From Notospermus geniculatus (lineage: Eukaryota > Nemertea > Pilidiophora > Heteronemertea > Lineidae): a stretch of 64,000 bases of DNA. The notes beneath the pieces are model-generated. The model was given only the letters and a program-made list of their open reading frames with translations, made no database searches and was not told the DNA's origin. The stretch covers positions 488,098 through 552,097 of the forward strand of contig NMRB01000063.1 in assembly GCA_002633025.1 (NCBI GenBank), in the 5' to 3' direction. This document shows, piece after piece, positions 23,100 through 35,639 of the stretch (position 1 is the stretch's first letter; the number at the start of each line of letters is the position of its first letter). The position numbers and the translations under genes were made by a program.

Positions 23100-24747
23100 G
23101 ATGTCAAATGAACTGTCACAAAGACATGAATCTTCTTCAGTCAGCTCAGCCATGTCAGCTGTTGAGTCATTGTGCTTACATGTACAAATACTGGCGATAA
23201 AAGCGGTACCTTTTATGTTAAAATGGCTCATCGAACCAGCAACATTTGGGGGACACGCACAAATATAATTGGCCCTCTTTGGGTTGGGTCTTGCATGGTA
23301 CTCATTACCCTTGGGTGTGCTGTACAAATCAATGGTCCTAGGTAGTTGTTAATGAGGATATGATAGTCATCAGTTCTTGTACGCTTTTGTCTCTCCTGTC
23401 CCTGTGTATATCATGTAATAATGGCTAATTAGCCACCATTAGCATTTACTGGGTTACCCTTCATCTCCAAGGGTTCAAAAACCACCTGTGACACCGTGTA
23501 TATATGAGGGCTAAAATCAATTATTGCCATGGTAACAAATGTTTTGTCTTAGTTTTTCTTTTTTTCTCAACAATGGCCATCAAAGGTTTATATACATAGG
23601 ATCTCCTACCAGACAAATCTTATTGTCAGAACGGTAGCAATTCCCCGAGGCTTTTGTGGGAGGGATGGGGGTCTGTGATACAATATGGGGCTAATTGATT
23701 TGCCTTTCTTCTGTATTCTAATTGGTGACACTGGCTCGAGTGTCCAGAGGCATTTCAACTACCCATCCAGCATGTTGGAGTAGTTTCAAAACTTGCCGTG
23801 TAGTACAAATCTAGGACTTTCTTGCTGGGTGGCAAAATGCTTGATGTGCAGAATAATTTAATATGCAGAAAATGCAAAAACCTTTTGTGATCATATAATC
23901 AAATGCATCAGGAACATAGAGGAGGCTCAATCCCTGATACAAGATCCCTTGTGCCGACTTCATGAAATTTTGTCTCCTTCAAATGTAAATGTGACCGTCC
24001 GCAACAAAACCAGTGCAAAAGTCCTACGGAAAATGAGTCTGTACGTACTGACATGACACCAGGAGATAAAGAAATAGAATCACTCAGACTTCACAACAGA
24101 CAGACAATACTGAAATTGACAGATAATTTGGTCCCAATTTGCCAACCTCGGAGTGACTTACGACTTGTTTTGTGGTGGAGGGTCACAAATGGTAACATAT
24201 GCCCAAAAAACAGCCCAACTAGGATAAAATCTCATGAAGGCAAGGCAGCTAAAGAGGGTAAATAACTTGATGAATTAGTGGAAAGCCATTTTAGGATATG
24301 GCTCAGATGGACCAAGTGTACCCTCCATTAAAATCACACTAACTGGAAATCATGCCAACTGCCGACATACGCCTGCCTGAGTTTTCTCAGACAGTGCTAA
24401 TGGATCTTCCACCTGTGTGGGTGCTTTGAAGCTGTAACCCCAGTGTCCTTTTGCAAATACCCTGCAGGGTCAAAGTGGCTATCATCCAATGTCTAGTGAG
24501 CATCTCATGCCGTGGATTTCTACTTTTCAGTTGCGTAAAAGGAACACACCTTAATCGTATTTTTGGACAGAAACCCAGCATTGCTGTTATTTTCTGCAAT
24601 AAATTGCTTGGCTGAGCACCCGACTGGAGGAGGCCCCACATTTTGTGCTGGCCTACATGTAGTTTAATTGCATTTTTCATCAAATTTTAATCAAAAATTG
24701 AAGTGGGTGATTTGTGCAGAAAATGACGGGAAATATGATGCAAAAAT

Positions 24748-24870
24748 GCCGTCACATCAAATGGAGTGCATGGCATGTTTCGAAAAAGAGGCTGATAATG
24801 CAAAAAAGACCGGATATTTGCAGACCGAGTAAAAATTCGTCAACTTGGGGTTTGTCTATTTCTCCAAATC
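24748..24870 (+). repeat. Dispersed repeat shared with 4120-4225
   Basis: This is the second copy of the diverged segment described at 4120. The frame is not preserved between them, which argues against a conserved exon. Confidence 0.5.
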
Positions 24871-27800
24871 CCCTGTACTTCAACGGCACAATGTGCTGTA
24901 CGTGAATTTGCATGATGCCAAAATCCGCTGTGATATGTGATGTCATCGTGTCACAAAGTTGGTGATATGCTCCTTCACCTTGAGACACACAGTTCATCAA
25001 AATAGCATTGACCTCTGATCGTTCATCCACTCCAACTCACTACAGTCATTTTACAGATATATTCATTTGTAATGAGAGATTTTCTTCAAATATATATCAG
25101 CGATTGATTTTCCTCTATATAATCTATGTTTGAAAACCGATCCAACGAATTGATTAGTATAGGTCGTGTATATGAACCTAACTAGCTATGCCCTTAGGGT
25201 GCACTCTTTGCACGGCTTGGTATATTTAGTCCTGGTCATGAGATCTTCATTATGATGTCAGTGTATTGGGTATGATTTTGTCATCCATCATAGGTGTGTT
25301 ATTGATATGTATTGATGAAGTGTTTGGTCATTGATTAAAGCCTAATGCAGCAAAACCATTGTTTGGGGGTAGTGCGGTTACTAGGGCCGTTTAGACGACC
25401 AAGCCAAAAAACCACATTCAGATTCGATCCGATCGACCCGCATTCTGGACTGGATGTGTTCCAAGTTTTTGGGTAGCGTTGCACATGCATGCTAATCTGG
25501 TCACATTCTGACTTCAAATTACCCTTGTGGACTCCACAGCGAGTGCAGTCAGTGGAGGAAGAAAACCACATCTGCTATACAATAAAATCTTGTGAAAGAT
25601 TGACAAAATAGACTCTGTATTGCTGACGTCAGTGTTGTTGATTTCAAAATGCTTGTCTGACTTTCCCATTGACAAAACTGCAACAAAAGAGAAATACCTC
25701 TTTCAAAGATTTCCATTATGACTATACCCTGCCACGTCATGTACATTTCACCTGTTGATGATGACATAATCAAGTCACAACATTTCCACTGGTGTCTTTA
25801 GCATTCTTGGAAAAGATTTAGGCTCAGCCTGAATACACCGGTGTTCTTCTGTTGGTAAATGTATTGGTGTTCTCAGTGCTCATGTGTGTGATAGATATCC
25901 GATAAAAACTGTCATGGACTTCAACAGGTTCCAGACCTCTGCAGCTGCAGCGGATTGTATGGGGTGAGTCTGGTCAACTGTAGTGTATAGTCCCAAATAT
26001 TAACCGTAGGTGCTGAATTCATCCCAATCAAACCTGGGCAGTAGGCCTATGTGATTCATACTATGATTTCATGAAGGTTCTCTACTCTAAAAGAATAGCT
26101 CTGCACTTCAGATTTTATGAACCTGGTTTGCAGAAGAACCATTTTAAGTTTTTGTTTTAAATGAATAAATATGATTTTGCAACCTTAACTTGTAGGCTAT
26201 CTGTCCTCTGATTCAACCTGCATGAAACTGGCCAAGGATCTGAGTCTACAAAGTGGATATGACTGACTCTGTCTGTTAAAGAAGGTCCCATAGGTACTCC
26301 GGTTTCCTCCTACATTACTATAAGCAGTCAGCATCTTGGTTTCAAAAAAGTACCTGATGATACTGAAATCGTCATCTGGTATCTTTTGACAAGAGGCAAC
26401 TGAAATGACACACATTTATGATATCGTGCAAGAAGCTATTTTGCCCGTGCCTGCCGTTTATCCTAAGACGCAAAGAACGTGACATCGGAGCTCGATGTTG
26501 AGGAGAGTTATCTCTCGCGCTGGCAAATCACGAGAGTCGTACTTTTAACATGTTAGAGGATTAACAGTATCAAAGCAGTCAGCATTGTGTCATTCTTATG
26601 CCTCGTACACGCCCACCTTTCCGACTTCTGCACCGAGCTCACATTGGTCATCATTCCATCGGCAAACTATCACTTCTTTTGTGTTTTATCTCCGATTTGC
26701 CATTATTGTGATGAGTACAATATTTCCTTACTGGTTCGCCAAGATGTACTGATGGTTATTTTGTCTTAATCTGTGCTGTACAATCCATTAGCGGATGCTT
26801 TTTGCACTGCGTGCATCTCCTGTTGTCTATGCAATGGGAGGGGTTTTCGCCGGTGTTGATACTCGCGGAGTGGCCATGGATGTGTGGACATGGTTGATTC
26901 CAAGATGGCTGTCATGGTGATGAACCATCAGAACTTGTTATGTTGGTAAAAATGTGATAATGATAGGACACTTTTATGATCAGAAGTTTTATATATGGCC
27001 GTTTGCTTGTGGCTATGAATTGTGCAAAACACGAGGACATAACGGCCTGATTTAACCACTTCAGGTGCTGGTGTAAAGTGTCATAGATTTTCCGTTTCTG
27101 ATCTCATGTAGCTCCTAAGTATGAAAAGGGAATCCAAAAACCTGTAATGCATTTATTTCGACACCAGCTGTAGTTTACTTGTAATGCGAGTGTTGATGAA
27201 ATGTAGGGAAGTGTGAATGGCATGTTTGCCAAGAAAAAACAAAGTGCTGGCTGCCTGCACACTTCATCATGTTTCCATGCATCATGTCATTGCTGTTGTC
27301 TGTGTCAATATTGGGTGGTTGAAATAGATGGAAACTTGTTGAAATACAGTGATATAGCAATAGCAATATCATTTTAGAGATCTTGTGTACCCGCAATATC
27401 ATTTGGCGGAGATCTCGTATACTTGGTTCTTGATGGTCGTGTAATATATTTGGCTACTTCAGACGGAGGAAAATGGATGTCATATTAATGTGAGTCTTGT
27501 CATTGCCTGCTTGAATGTTGAAGTGGGATCAATTTATCAGCCTCTGCCGAAAAGGAGCCAGTGGATCACTCAGGAGCAGTCANTGGGATGGACCACATGA
27601 TGGAACGTCAGATGTTGAAATCAGATTTTCCTGTGACGTCTTCAGGGTTGATGTCCACATGGAGTAATAGGTATGGTCATTGTTCTAGAAATATTATTCT
27701 GTTGATGATTCTCGAATTAACAGATCTGGGCACTTCCGCCGAAATCGCAACCACAATCTCGATGTGAAACTGGGTGACGTGATGCAATCCATGATTCAGC

Positions 27801-28924
27801 AATGGTCGATTCTGACGCAATGTCTTCGAAGTCACTGTCATGGGGTTGTCTGCGTTACGTCATTCAGCTTCAGACCGAGGTTGTGGTTGAGATTTTGGTG
27901 GAAATGCGCAGATCTTTGTCGTTTACGTCAATTTGAGAATGGTCTGTAGTGAATATTTTACATGAAGCATGAAGCTTGAGAACCTGAAACACCTCATGTG
28001 TCCTCAACCTTTTCAATGTCCGAGCTTTTTTGCATGGGTTCGCCTGCAACACATGTTGTGATGCAATTACATTTTGAAAACAATTCATGACATCACTCGT
28101 GATGAAACTCTTTGGCACAGTGTCACTGCCCGTGTCCCACTGTTACAAAATCAGCACCGAAGTGGTAAATGAGTGCTTCCAATGCCAGTAGTTGTATCAT
28201 CAGAGAGGTATCCTGTACTGGGGGTTATTTTGTTTTGCCTTTGAGGACAGGACCTGTTATGGAAGACAGCATCGTCTGCTACACCTATGCACCAGGGAGA
28301 AGTGCCAATGTTATATATATACATGTACATGCCCACCTTGAAATTAGTTGGTGGTCTAGTTGGTGTCTTTAATGATGGTGTCATTAGTTTGTGGGTGAAA
28401 GTCACTCACAAACATGGCAGTTACCAGACAGGCTAATGTTGGAGGGGTGACATGTTGTTTTTCTGAAAGGTTGGTGGAAGATATATACAATGTGGTGTAG
28501 GCTTCTCCTATAGGATGCTGTGTTTCATGGCTGTACGTCTTCATGTCTTGACCCAGTATCTAGTCTCAACCTATGAGCCTCATCACAATCCTTCCGTCCC
28601 GGTCAGCACATCTGACCATTGATTTCATATACCAACAGAGATCTTATCAATAGCCTTTCCACAATTGACCATGTCCTCTCTTATCTCTCCGCCATCGTCA
28701 CGCTCGGTTGATCATAGCTATATCCAATATTGATCAGTAAACGTTCCCGTATAACACTTTGCGGCGATACCAATAACAGAGATATGACAAATTACAACAT
28801 GACTAATTTCTGTCCACCCTTAAGGGACTTTTATGGTTACTGTATGAACCCTTCAATTTTGTTGCCCTTCTTGTCCCTCTTTTTCTAATTTTGGACTTTT
28901 GATGAAGTTTCTGAATTCTTTTCC

Positions 28925-29130
28925 TGAAGATTTACCAAAATTGCAGATGTGAGGTTACAGAGGTCTGGCTTTGCTGGGGTCTACCTTCTCCTGTTGGTGA
29001 TGGTTGGCATTGCTGACTGCACACCATGCATGCTAGTGTTGATATCTTCAAGTCGAAGTCCTGATATTGACGCTTTTGAGATGATGGTGTTGGAGGAGCT
29101 CCCAGTGGCAAAACCAGGTCTCTGTCAACT
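28925..29130 (+). pseudogene. Member of a dispersed ORF-like family (VQLLLLVMVxIAD)
   Basis: The reading frame here gives VYLLLLVMVGIADC followed later by AFEMMVLEELP. The same DNA, reverse complemented and diverged, occurs at 46715-46900 and 54500-54690 (giving VQLLPLVMVRIADH then MLEERDP) and at 60760-60945. Shared DNA phrases include CTTCTCCTGTTGGTGATGGT, CCCATTGGTGATGGT and TTGGAGGAGCT. The frame is open in some copies and shifted in others. I do not recognise the protein. It may be a decayed gene fragment carried by a mobile element, or a non-coding repeat that happens to be open. Confidence 0.4.
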
Positions 29131-30215
29131 TACAAATGAGTCTTTGGTGTAAAGTATTTGTTCCAAGAATACATACAATCGGGTGTGTAGTGTGAACAGT
29201 TACAGTTACATTCACAACGAGCACTTTAACACAACTGAGGATCTTCCCTTCATTCAGTCAGCAATCGCAGGAAATAATACTGCTTAAATGTCACATTAAT
29301 GTAGAGGCCCATATTCCACCAAAGTGGTTTCCGCCGTGGTGGGCGAAGAGCGCTGTGCTTTTCCCTGAGCTCTGGAGAATCCTTCTGTGGTTTAACAATA
29401 CTTGGTGTGTTAATTATACGAATGTTTTGAACCGCACCGTCACTGGGGACTGCTGTAGTGGAAAACAAGGCGTATGGTGATCTATTCGTACAAACTTACC
29501 AGGGTGAGGAAACGTTACTGTATTAGCCTAGTTTCCTTTGTTCTTTACCTCTTTTATAGAAAAACCTTGTTCATGCTCGTCATCACGCTTTCAGATAATA
29601 TCGACTGTGTGATGTTGTTATATCACAAGAAAACATCGCGGTGTCTTTATACATGCATTAGACACAGATGGTTAAACACTCCCGGCTGCCCCTAGTCTCG
29701 TAAGACGCCCATCTATTCCGTACATAGCACCCAGAATCCCATCTTTCTCTTCCATTGAATATCCTATGAAAAAATCAATCGCCCATTTGTTCCTATCAGA
29801 TAAATGCCCCGGTGTATCGGAACCATCGCGACATCGCCTGCCTCATAATTTCTCCATTTAGCGGCGGTGCGAATAACCCAACGTATGGAGTTCATTTCAT
29901 CAAGTTCTGTTCATTCATGGAAGAAATCAGCAGCCAACTTACGCAGAGTTGAAGCTGGTGTTGACAATTCGGTTCTGGTGTATTTCGGCATTTACAAATC
30001 AAATGTCGCCTGAGAGTTGCTCAGGGAAATTGTGCCTGAGGGACTGAGGAATTCTGGTCTCATTTGTTGTTCGTTTTATTGGTAACGTAAAATTGTCACA
30101 TGTACTTTGACGGAAAGGAATTTGTGATCAATTTATATGTGTATGTCGACAACATCATGGTTTATTGCTAAATTCCATCATGTTTATGGCAAGTATCATT
30201 GGTCTCTTCAACAAT

Positions 30216-30322
30216 CTACATTGTGATATTTGATAAAAAGTCTACATTGTGATATTTGTGGATAAAAAGTTTGCAAAATTGTGATATCTTGGATCTACAT
30301 TGTGATATTTTGGATAAAAAAG
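30216..30322 (+). repeat. Imperfect tandem repeat, TCTACATTGTGATATTTG unit
   Basis: Four copies of CTACATTGTGATATTTGGAT with AAAAAG tails, of varying length (about 25-38 bp), follow one another. One copy reads GCAAAATTGTGATATCTTGG. Confidence 0.85.
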
Positions 30323-30399
30323 CGTTTGATATCAATATCACCTGCAGCAATGTCAAGATGGAAAATACAGTAAAATTGGAGTGAATTTGGCCCTAAGGC

Positions 30400-30526
30400 C
30401 ATATGCAAGGGTCGAACTTTTAGCCAAAAGTATAGCTTAAATTAGACTTTCTGTTGCTTGAAGCATTGAGAAAAGTCAGACTTAATTGAAAGTGTGGCTG
30501 AAGTCCGACCCGCGCATACGGCCCTA
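30400..30526. mobile_element. Fold-back element, GGCCATATGCAAGGGTCG ends
   Basis: The left arm GGCCATATGCAAGGGTCGAA is inverted at the right as GTCCGACCCGCGCATACGGC. Inner arms TTAGACTTTCTG and AAAAGTCAGACTTAA also pair. The GGGCCGTATGC end resembles the elements at 49892-50188 and 57549. Confidence 0.75.
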
Positions 30527-31297
30527 TGTCTCATGTACTTTAGATCAGCACTAAATTAATGAATGGAAGTCTTGCTGATTGTGTTAGCAAAAAGGAATCC
30601 TTTATAGTGTAAGGGAGTAACATCGAACGGAACTGTGGTTTATTGATTGTATTGGTCATGTTGAGAGCTGCCAAAACACACACAAATACGCGACGTACAA
30701 ATCCAATATTTGTCTGTGTTGGGCGTTATTATCATTCTTGGAGTCCAACTCTGCATTTCTTTCTCAGTAAATGGCATCGATGATGTACTGAGTTGAAACT
30801 GTCGCATAAAATCTATTTCTTTATTTCGCAGCAGTCCTGTTGTCAAATTGTTTCAAATCTTTGACAATCCTCTTGTATTTATTTGTAACATTTGAATATC
30901 AGGTTCATTAAATCGCCACTGCGCAGCATGTACCACCATTTTGTTTTACTCTCCCCTGTGCAAGGTGCCGATACTTAGACCTTTGACAAGCATTTGATAA
31001 AAAATGCTGGATTTTTAAGGCCTAGCTTAGCGCTCATTGGGTGCCGATGCAGACGTTGATGACATTTTAGTCTGGAGATACTTGAAGCCATGCTCAGGGC
31101 GGTGGGATATTAGCTGCCTCGATGGGGAGATAGCAGACGGCATCCTCCATAGGTATTTTTCATGGAGTTGATGACACCTCCATTTTCGTATATCTGAAGA
31201 AGGGATTATCGAAAAGTGCGCGTAAGACTTTTCAGCCTGTTTATGGGTAATGTTTTTCATTCTGTTGCTAATGGGCTTTCCCTTGCTTTCTTTGCAG

Positions 31298-31485
31298 TAG
31301 TAAAAGTATGAATGCAAATCATGAAAAGATGAACCAAACCGAGCCAGATCCCGACGCCATAAAGATGTTCGTCGGGCAGATTCCAAGACACTACGAGGAG
31401 GAAGATTTACGGACATACTTCAGCAAATACGGTTCTGTGCACAACGTTACAGTTCTGCGTGATAAACAAACAGGAAAAAGTAAAG
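31298..31485 (+). CDS. celf: CELF-family RNA-binding protein, exon with first half of RRM1
   Basis: A pyrimidine tract ending TTTCTTTGCAG (31287-31297) precedes the exon, and a donor AAAG|GTAGGA (31486) ends it. From the ATG at 31308 it encodes 59 residues and one base of a glycine codon. The segment QTEPDPDAIKMFVGQIPR followed by acidic EEEDLR is the characteristic start of CELF RRM1. MFVGQI is RNP2, and LRDKQTGKSK leads into RNP1, which begins in the next exon. Known CELF proteins (CUGBP1/CELF1, CELF2 and relatives) have two N-terminal RRMs, a linker and a C-terminal RRM, and control alternative splicing, mRNA decay and translation by binding U/G-rich RNA. DPDAIKMFVGQIPR is closest to my memory of CELF1/2-type members. 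The frame is open upstream of the ATG as SKS back to the acceptor, so this ATG may be internal. The partner upstream exon proposed is 4337-4401. Confidence 0.93.
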
Positions 31486-31546
31486 GTAGGAAAAGATTTT
31501 CAATGTCATCCATAAATGATTGGGTTAACCCCAGGTGGAGCTCTAG

Positions 31547-31860
31547 GAAAATTCGTTCCTTGAAAATTTGTTACTGGAAAATTCGTCCTCCATGGGGACC
31601 ATGACCCACTGCATCAATAGGTGTCACTAGTTGTTAAAACTATTGAAATGAAAGTGACATCCCGGTCCTGATCAATTTCCAAAACAAAAGGCGTCCATTG
31701 TACAGGACCTGGTTTCGGTGTGCTGCCTTATACCAGACCTATGATCCCCATCCCTGGAAAATTCATCCCCAAGGATAATTCGTGACAGGAAAATTCGTCC
31801 TGGAAAGTTTGTCCCCAATGAGAATCTGTCCTGGAGGAAAATTTTTCCACGACAAAAATT
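31547..31860 (+). repeat. Scattered short repeat GGAAAATTCGTCC
   Basis: Variants of GGAAAATTCGTCC occur at least eight times in two clusters (about 31547-31592 and 31755-31860), for example AGGAAAATTCGTTCC, TGGAAAATTCGTCC, TGGAAAATTCATCC, AGGAAAATTCGTCCTGG and AGGAAAATTTTTCC. The spacing is irregular. The cluster starts 60 bases after the CELF exon donor. Confidence 0.7.
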
Positions 31861-33114
31861 TGTGTATCCATAAAAAATCATCACTCTGTTGTGTTTGAAT
31901 GTCAATATCAATGAACTGTTTTGAGATATAGAATGATTTTTTTTCCCATTTTACATGTAGCTTAATATGAAATTTAATTACTTGCTTCAAGCTGCAATCT
32001 TGTCATATTTTGCTAGTGCTATCTCTGCCACAGTTTTTTTCCCCAGTTTATGCGCTGATGGATAAAATAGTGCTGTTTCTGTCTGAACAGGTAATTAACA
32101 CGTGCAGATATCGTTAAAAATATTGATATTTTGGAACAGATTGTTTGCACTAGCAGGTGATTCTGTTTGAAATGGGGCAAACTCAAAGAAGTTGATATGC
32201 ATTTCAGCTGCGAGGAAATGAGCAACCATTGTGATTCGTTTTCAGTTCTATTGTCACTGCAGGTTTCTGTAGGCATGTAGGAATTCATGGAAATTAAACT
32301 GTAGCTACAATCCAACATGGCTGCTACCAAAACCTACGTTGAAAATTGCTGCCAGAGTTTTGCCGACTGGTATTCAGTAATTCAAAATGCAATGTACATG
32401 TAACTTGGGGCAATGCAAAACCCTTTTGAAGCAACTAGGCCTATGTTCGTCAGTGAGGTAGTTATTGTTTTCTTTGTGTCGAATCTTTCTTCAGTGCATG
32501 AAAGTACCCAAGAAAGTTACAGGCATGCACATTAGCTGGTTGGTGATACATGTACCTACATAATGAAGCATGGGCGTGCAGAACTGCATGGATACAGTAA
32601 ATTTTGTCAACCAGAATGGATTGTAAGGGTTATGGAGGGGAGGGGTGATTACGATATGTGTAAGGAAAATGGTCTGCTACCAAAACAAATGCCTTTAAAT
32701 GTGAATTCTGGTGGTCCACCGAGATCTAGCATCATGTTCTCCGTGCATGTCGTATTCGACATCACGGTACTCCTCCTCACTTCCACTACTCTGATTTTTT
32801 CTGACATGTTCAACTGATTTCAAATCAATATTTATGAGCTTTATGTACGTTCTTTAAATTCATCCTATGATGACGGACTCCCAAAACGTCGAAATATTTG
32901 GTTTAAGTGCATTTCAATTTATTCTGGCTCAGTGGTGTATTCTTTAGATACTACCAAGTGAAAGCACTTACCATAATCTCGACTTGATTGATAACGATGG
33001 AATATGGCCTCGTCATACTTGCTGTAGTTTCGTGTAGGTGCGAATACCCCGAGCGTAAATTGGTAAACTCAAGAGAAAAATGCCAATGAAACGTTTTGTA
33101 GAATCGGCATATTG

Positions 33115-34402
33115 ATTCTGGATTTCTTTGTTTGTTACCTGGGTAGGTTATGAAAGATGCATAATTGCTGTTAACTGGTAGTAGTTTGGTTGCAAAAGAG
33201 GCGTCTCGCACAATACCAGGGTTGCAGTCGTTAATCAGCTAGAGTTCAAGGTTACTTCAGCCTAAGTGCCAATTCCGGGCACACCAGGCCAGTGTATGCC
33301 GAAGTTTTATGCAACGAACAGTGTCCTGATGAAGTTTTCAAGAGAAATTGTGCACATTGTGGCAATGACATTATCCAGTTTAGGCTAGGGATACACTGAA
33401 CACGATTTACCCATTGCGCGCGTTGTTTCTTTGTTATTTCATGCCGCAATGCCTCCGAAACAAAAGAGATTCGTGCGAAAATCGCGCGCGATGGGTAAAT
33501 CCCGTTCAGTGTATCCCTAGCCTTACCCAGACTTTCTACGTAATACATGTAACACCAAAATACTGCCATTACTGAACAGATGAAGCGTAGCAGACATGCC
33601 TGTGTTGTTGCAACCAGTGCATGCAGGCATTAGAAGATGGCAGCTTGTATGTGCGCATCCAGCTTACCACTTGTTTGATATAATGCAGTACTACATCACA
33701 GCAAAATCCAGTCTCAAAATCCATTTTATGAGTGAAATCCGCTATTAATGTCCACTTTGAAGTTTTGGCGCGGCCTTGATGCGATTATAATGCATCCTTT
33801 CTTGATTCCTATACCAACTTNCCCTACCCCCACCCTGGTTCCGTTAACTCTGGATTTCTTTGTTTGTTACCTGGGTAGGTTATGAAAGATGCATAATTGC
33901 TGTTAACTGGTAGTAGTTTGGTTGCAAAAGAGGCGTCTCGCACAATACCAGGGTTGCAGTCGTTAATCAGCTAGAGTTCAAGGTTACTTCAGACTAAGTG
34001 CCAATTCCGGGCACACCAGGCCAGTGTATGCCGAAGTTTTATGTAACGAACGGTGTCCTGATGGAGTTTTCAAGAGAAATTGTGCACATTGTGGCAATGA
34101 CATTATCCAGTTTACCCGGACTTTCTACGTAATAACACCAAAATACTGCCATTACTGAACAGATGAAGCGTAGCAGACATGCGTGTGTTGTTGCAACCAG
34201 TGCATGCAGGCATTAGAAGATGGCAGTTTGTATGTGCGCATCCAGCTTACCACTTCTTTGAAATAATGCAGTACTATATCACAGCAAAATCCAGTCTCAA
34301 AATCCATTTTATGAGTGAAATCTGCTATTAATGCCCACTTTGAAGTTTTGGCGTGGCCTTGATGCGATTATAATGCATCCTCGGTTGATTCCTATACCAA
34401 CT
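33115..34402 (+). repeat. Direct tandem duplication (33115-33820 and 33848-34402)
   Basis: Both copies begin CTGGATTTCTTTGTTTGTTA and end TTGATTCCTATACCAACTT, with few differences between. Copy 1 carries an extra 141-bp fold-back element (33383-33523) that is absent from copy 2. Copy 1 ends exactly at a single N (33821) followed by 26 bases of C-rich sequence before copy 2 begins. The N directly at the junction suggests two allelic contigs may have been joined in tandem. Confidence 0.9.
33383..33523. mobile_element. 141-bp TA-inserted fold-back element, GGCTAGGGATACACTGAAC
   Basis: The arms GGCTAGGGATACACTGAACA and TTCAGTGTATCCCTAGCCT, with inner arms GATTTACCCATTGCGCGCG and CGCGCGCGATGGGTAAATC, make nearly the whole element a hairpin. 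The sister copy at 34100-34120 has the empty site CAGTTTACCCGG. The element therefore inserted at TA and duplicated it (33381-33382 and 33524-33525), as Tc1/mariner-type elements do. Confidence 0.92.
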
Positions 34403-35230
34403 TATTACAATTTGATTACCTGCTCATCAGCTGCACACGTCCAATATAACACGGCTAACCATTTACAGCCAGTCTTGCGTGCAGCGTGATGAAATCCGCG
34501 CTTAACCTTACTAAAAGTCCAGGATGTCTGCTATAAAATGTCGGCATGTTATTCGTTCACATTCTGCCATCGACCATTATTCCCTGATCCGTTAAATCAA
34601 TGAATGATATGACTCTCCTCTCATCCGAGTCAATAAATGATTGGATCTTATGCAGAGTTTGATGTTGCACAGGAGCTAGTCTCGTGGACCGATGCTGTAT
34701 TTAGGATGGCATGTGATTTTACAGAGTAGCGTCGATGATTTATCCTCGAATGATTCAAAAGAGATTGATGTACGGTTCGTAGATTTATGAATCTTCTCTG
34801 TCATATTCTCCATTAACTGTGCAGTTCAAGATGACAGCAAGTGATCAGTGTTAACATGGACCACCCTTGTGGGAACACTGATGCCTACAGTGCATTCAGG
34901 ATTAGTTGTCTGTGTTGAAAAGATGGCGCCAGACCTTTTCTTTCAGCCAAGTCTGCCAGGAGTGCAAACATAAAAACAGCCAAGTAGGAAGGAGAATGGT
35001 GTTGATATAAATATGTATTAATTGCTGGAAGAATTGATCTGAAATATCTGGGGTTGGCCTTAGTTGTTCTAGGAACACACCTGTTGAAAACCATCAGGGC
35101 TCTTGCTCTGCCAAGATGGCTGCCATGGTGGTCATTTTGAATTCTGTTTCCAGACAATAACTGACACGTTTGGTTGAGTAGCTCTGTGGGGCTGTTTTAT
35201 GTAAACTTACCTCTAGATTTTTGGAGCCTA

Positions 35231-35639
35231 AAGCCCTATTTACACGAGCCGATTTGTCGGACGACGGAGTCGTATCAGATTTGTCGTCCCGATTTGTCGG
35301 GATCGGCTAATCTGTTTACACGGGACGATTTACTCCCCGGATTTATTCATGCGTGCGCTGATTCACCCTACAAAAGGCTCTGATAATGTTCCACTGCGGC
35401 GAGGTCACCGCGGTGACTGCCCTGCCTTCATACACATGATCTGATCTCGCTCCCTGATTGGCCCAGTCCATACGAGAAGCACCCGATGTCGGGTGAAAAT
35501 AGAACACCCGACTTCTGCACACGATATCGCACCAACAAAAAAATCGTCTCGGAAATCCAGTATACACGACGCGTTTTGTCGTAACGTCTCTATCGGCCGA
35601 AAAAATCGGCCGACAAATCGGCTCGTGTAAATAGGGCTT
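35231..35639. mobile_element. 409-bp CpG-rich TA-flanked fold-back element
   Basis: The left end AAGCCCTATTTACACGAGCC then GATTTGTCGG is inverted at the right as CCGACAAATCGGCTCGTGTA then AATAGGGCTT. TA flanks both ends. The inside is unusually CG-rich and has nested inverted words (CGATTTGTCGGGATCGGC, TATCGGCCGAAAAAATCGGC). No transposase is encoded; the open frames on both strands are by-products of the palindromes. Confidence 0.9.

Larger units (their letters stand above)
4402..31297 (+). other. Long intron (proposed), no other coding exon supported
   Basis: This 26.9 kb stretch has only short, stop-limited frames that I do not recognise. What it holds is listed separately: the fold-back family at 5261-5336, 6272-6373 and 14693-14794; a SINE at 8877-9068; a CpG-dense patch at 9095-9330; the 31-bp minisatellite at 15245-15613; many TA-flanked fold-back elements; and single-N gaps at 14805 and 27583. 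Stretches with nothing I can identify include 9331-10638, 11700-13500, 15614-16769, 18453-19620, 19710-21789 and 25000-28900. If the 4319-4401 exon is not part of CELF, this is upstream or intergenic DNA instead. Confidence 0.45.

Noticed and set aside
25929-25964. Possible micro-exon between TTCAACAG and GGGTGAGT
   Set aside because: The 36-base segment has fair splice signals but its peptide resembles nothing in CELF and similar pairs occur by chance.
31308-31604. 98-codon frame taken as one continuous protein
   Set aside because: After residue 59 the frame reads through the splice donor GTAGGA into intron; the real RRM continues in the exon at 48291 with GCCFVTF.
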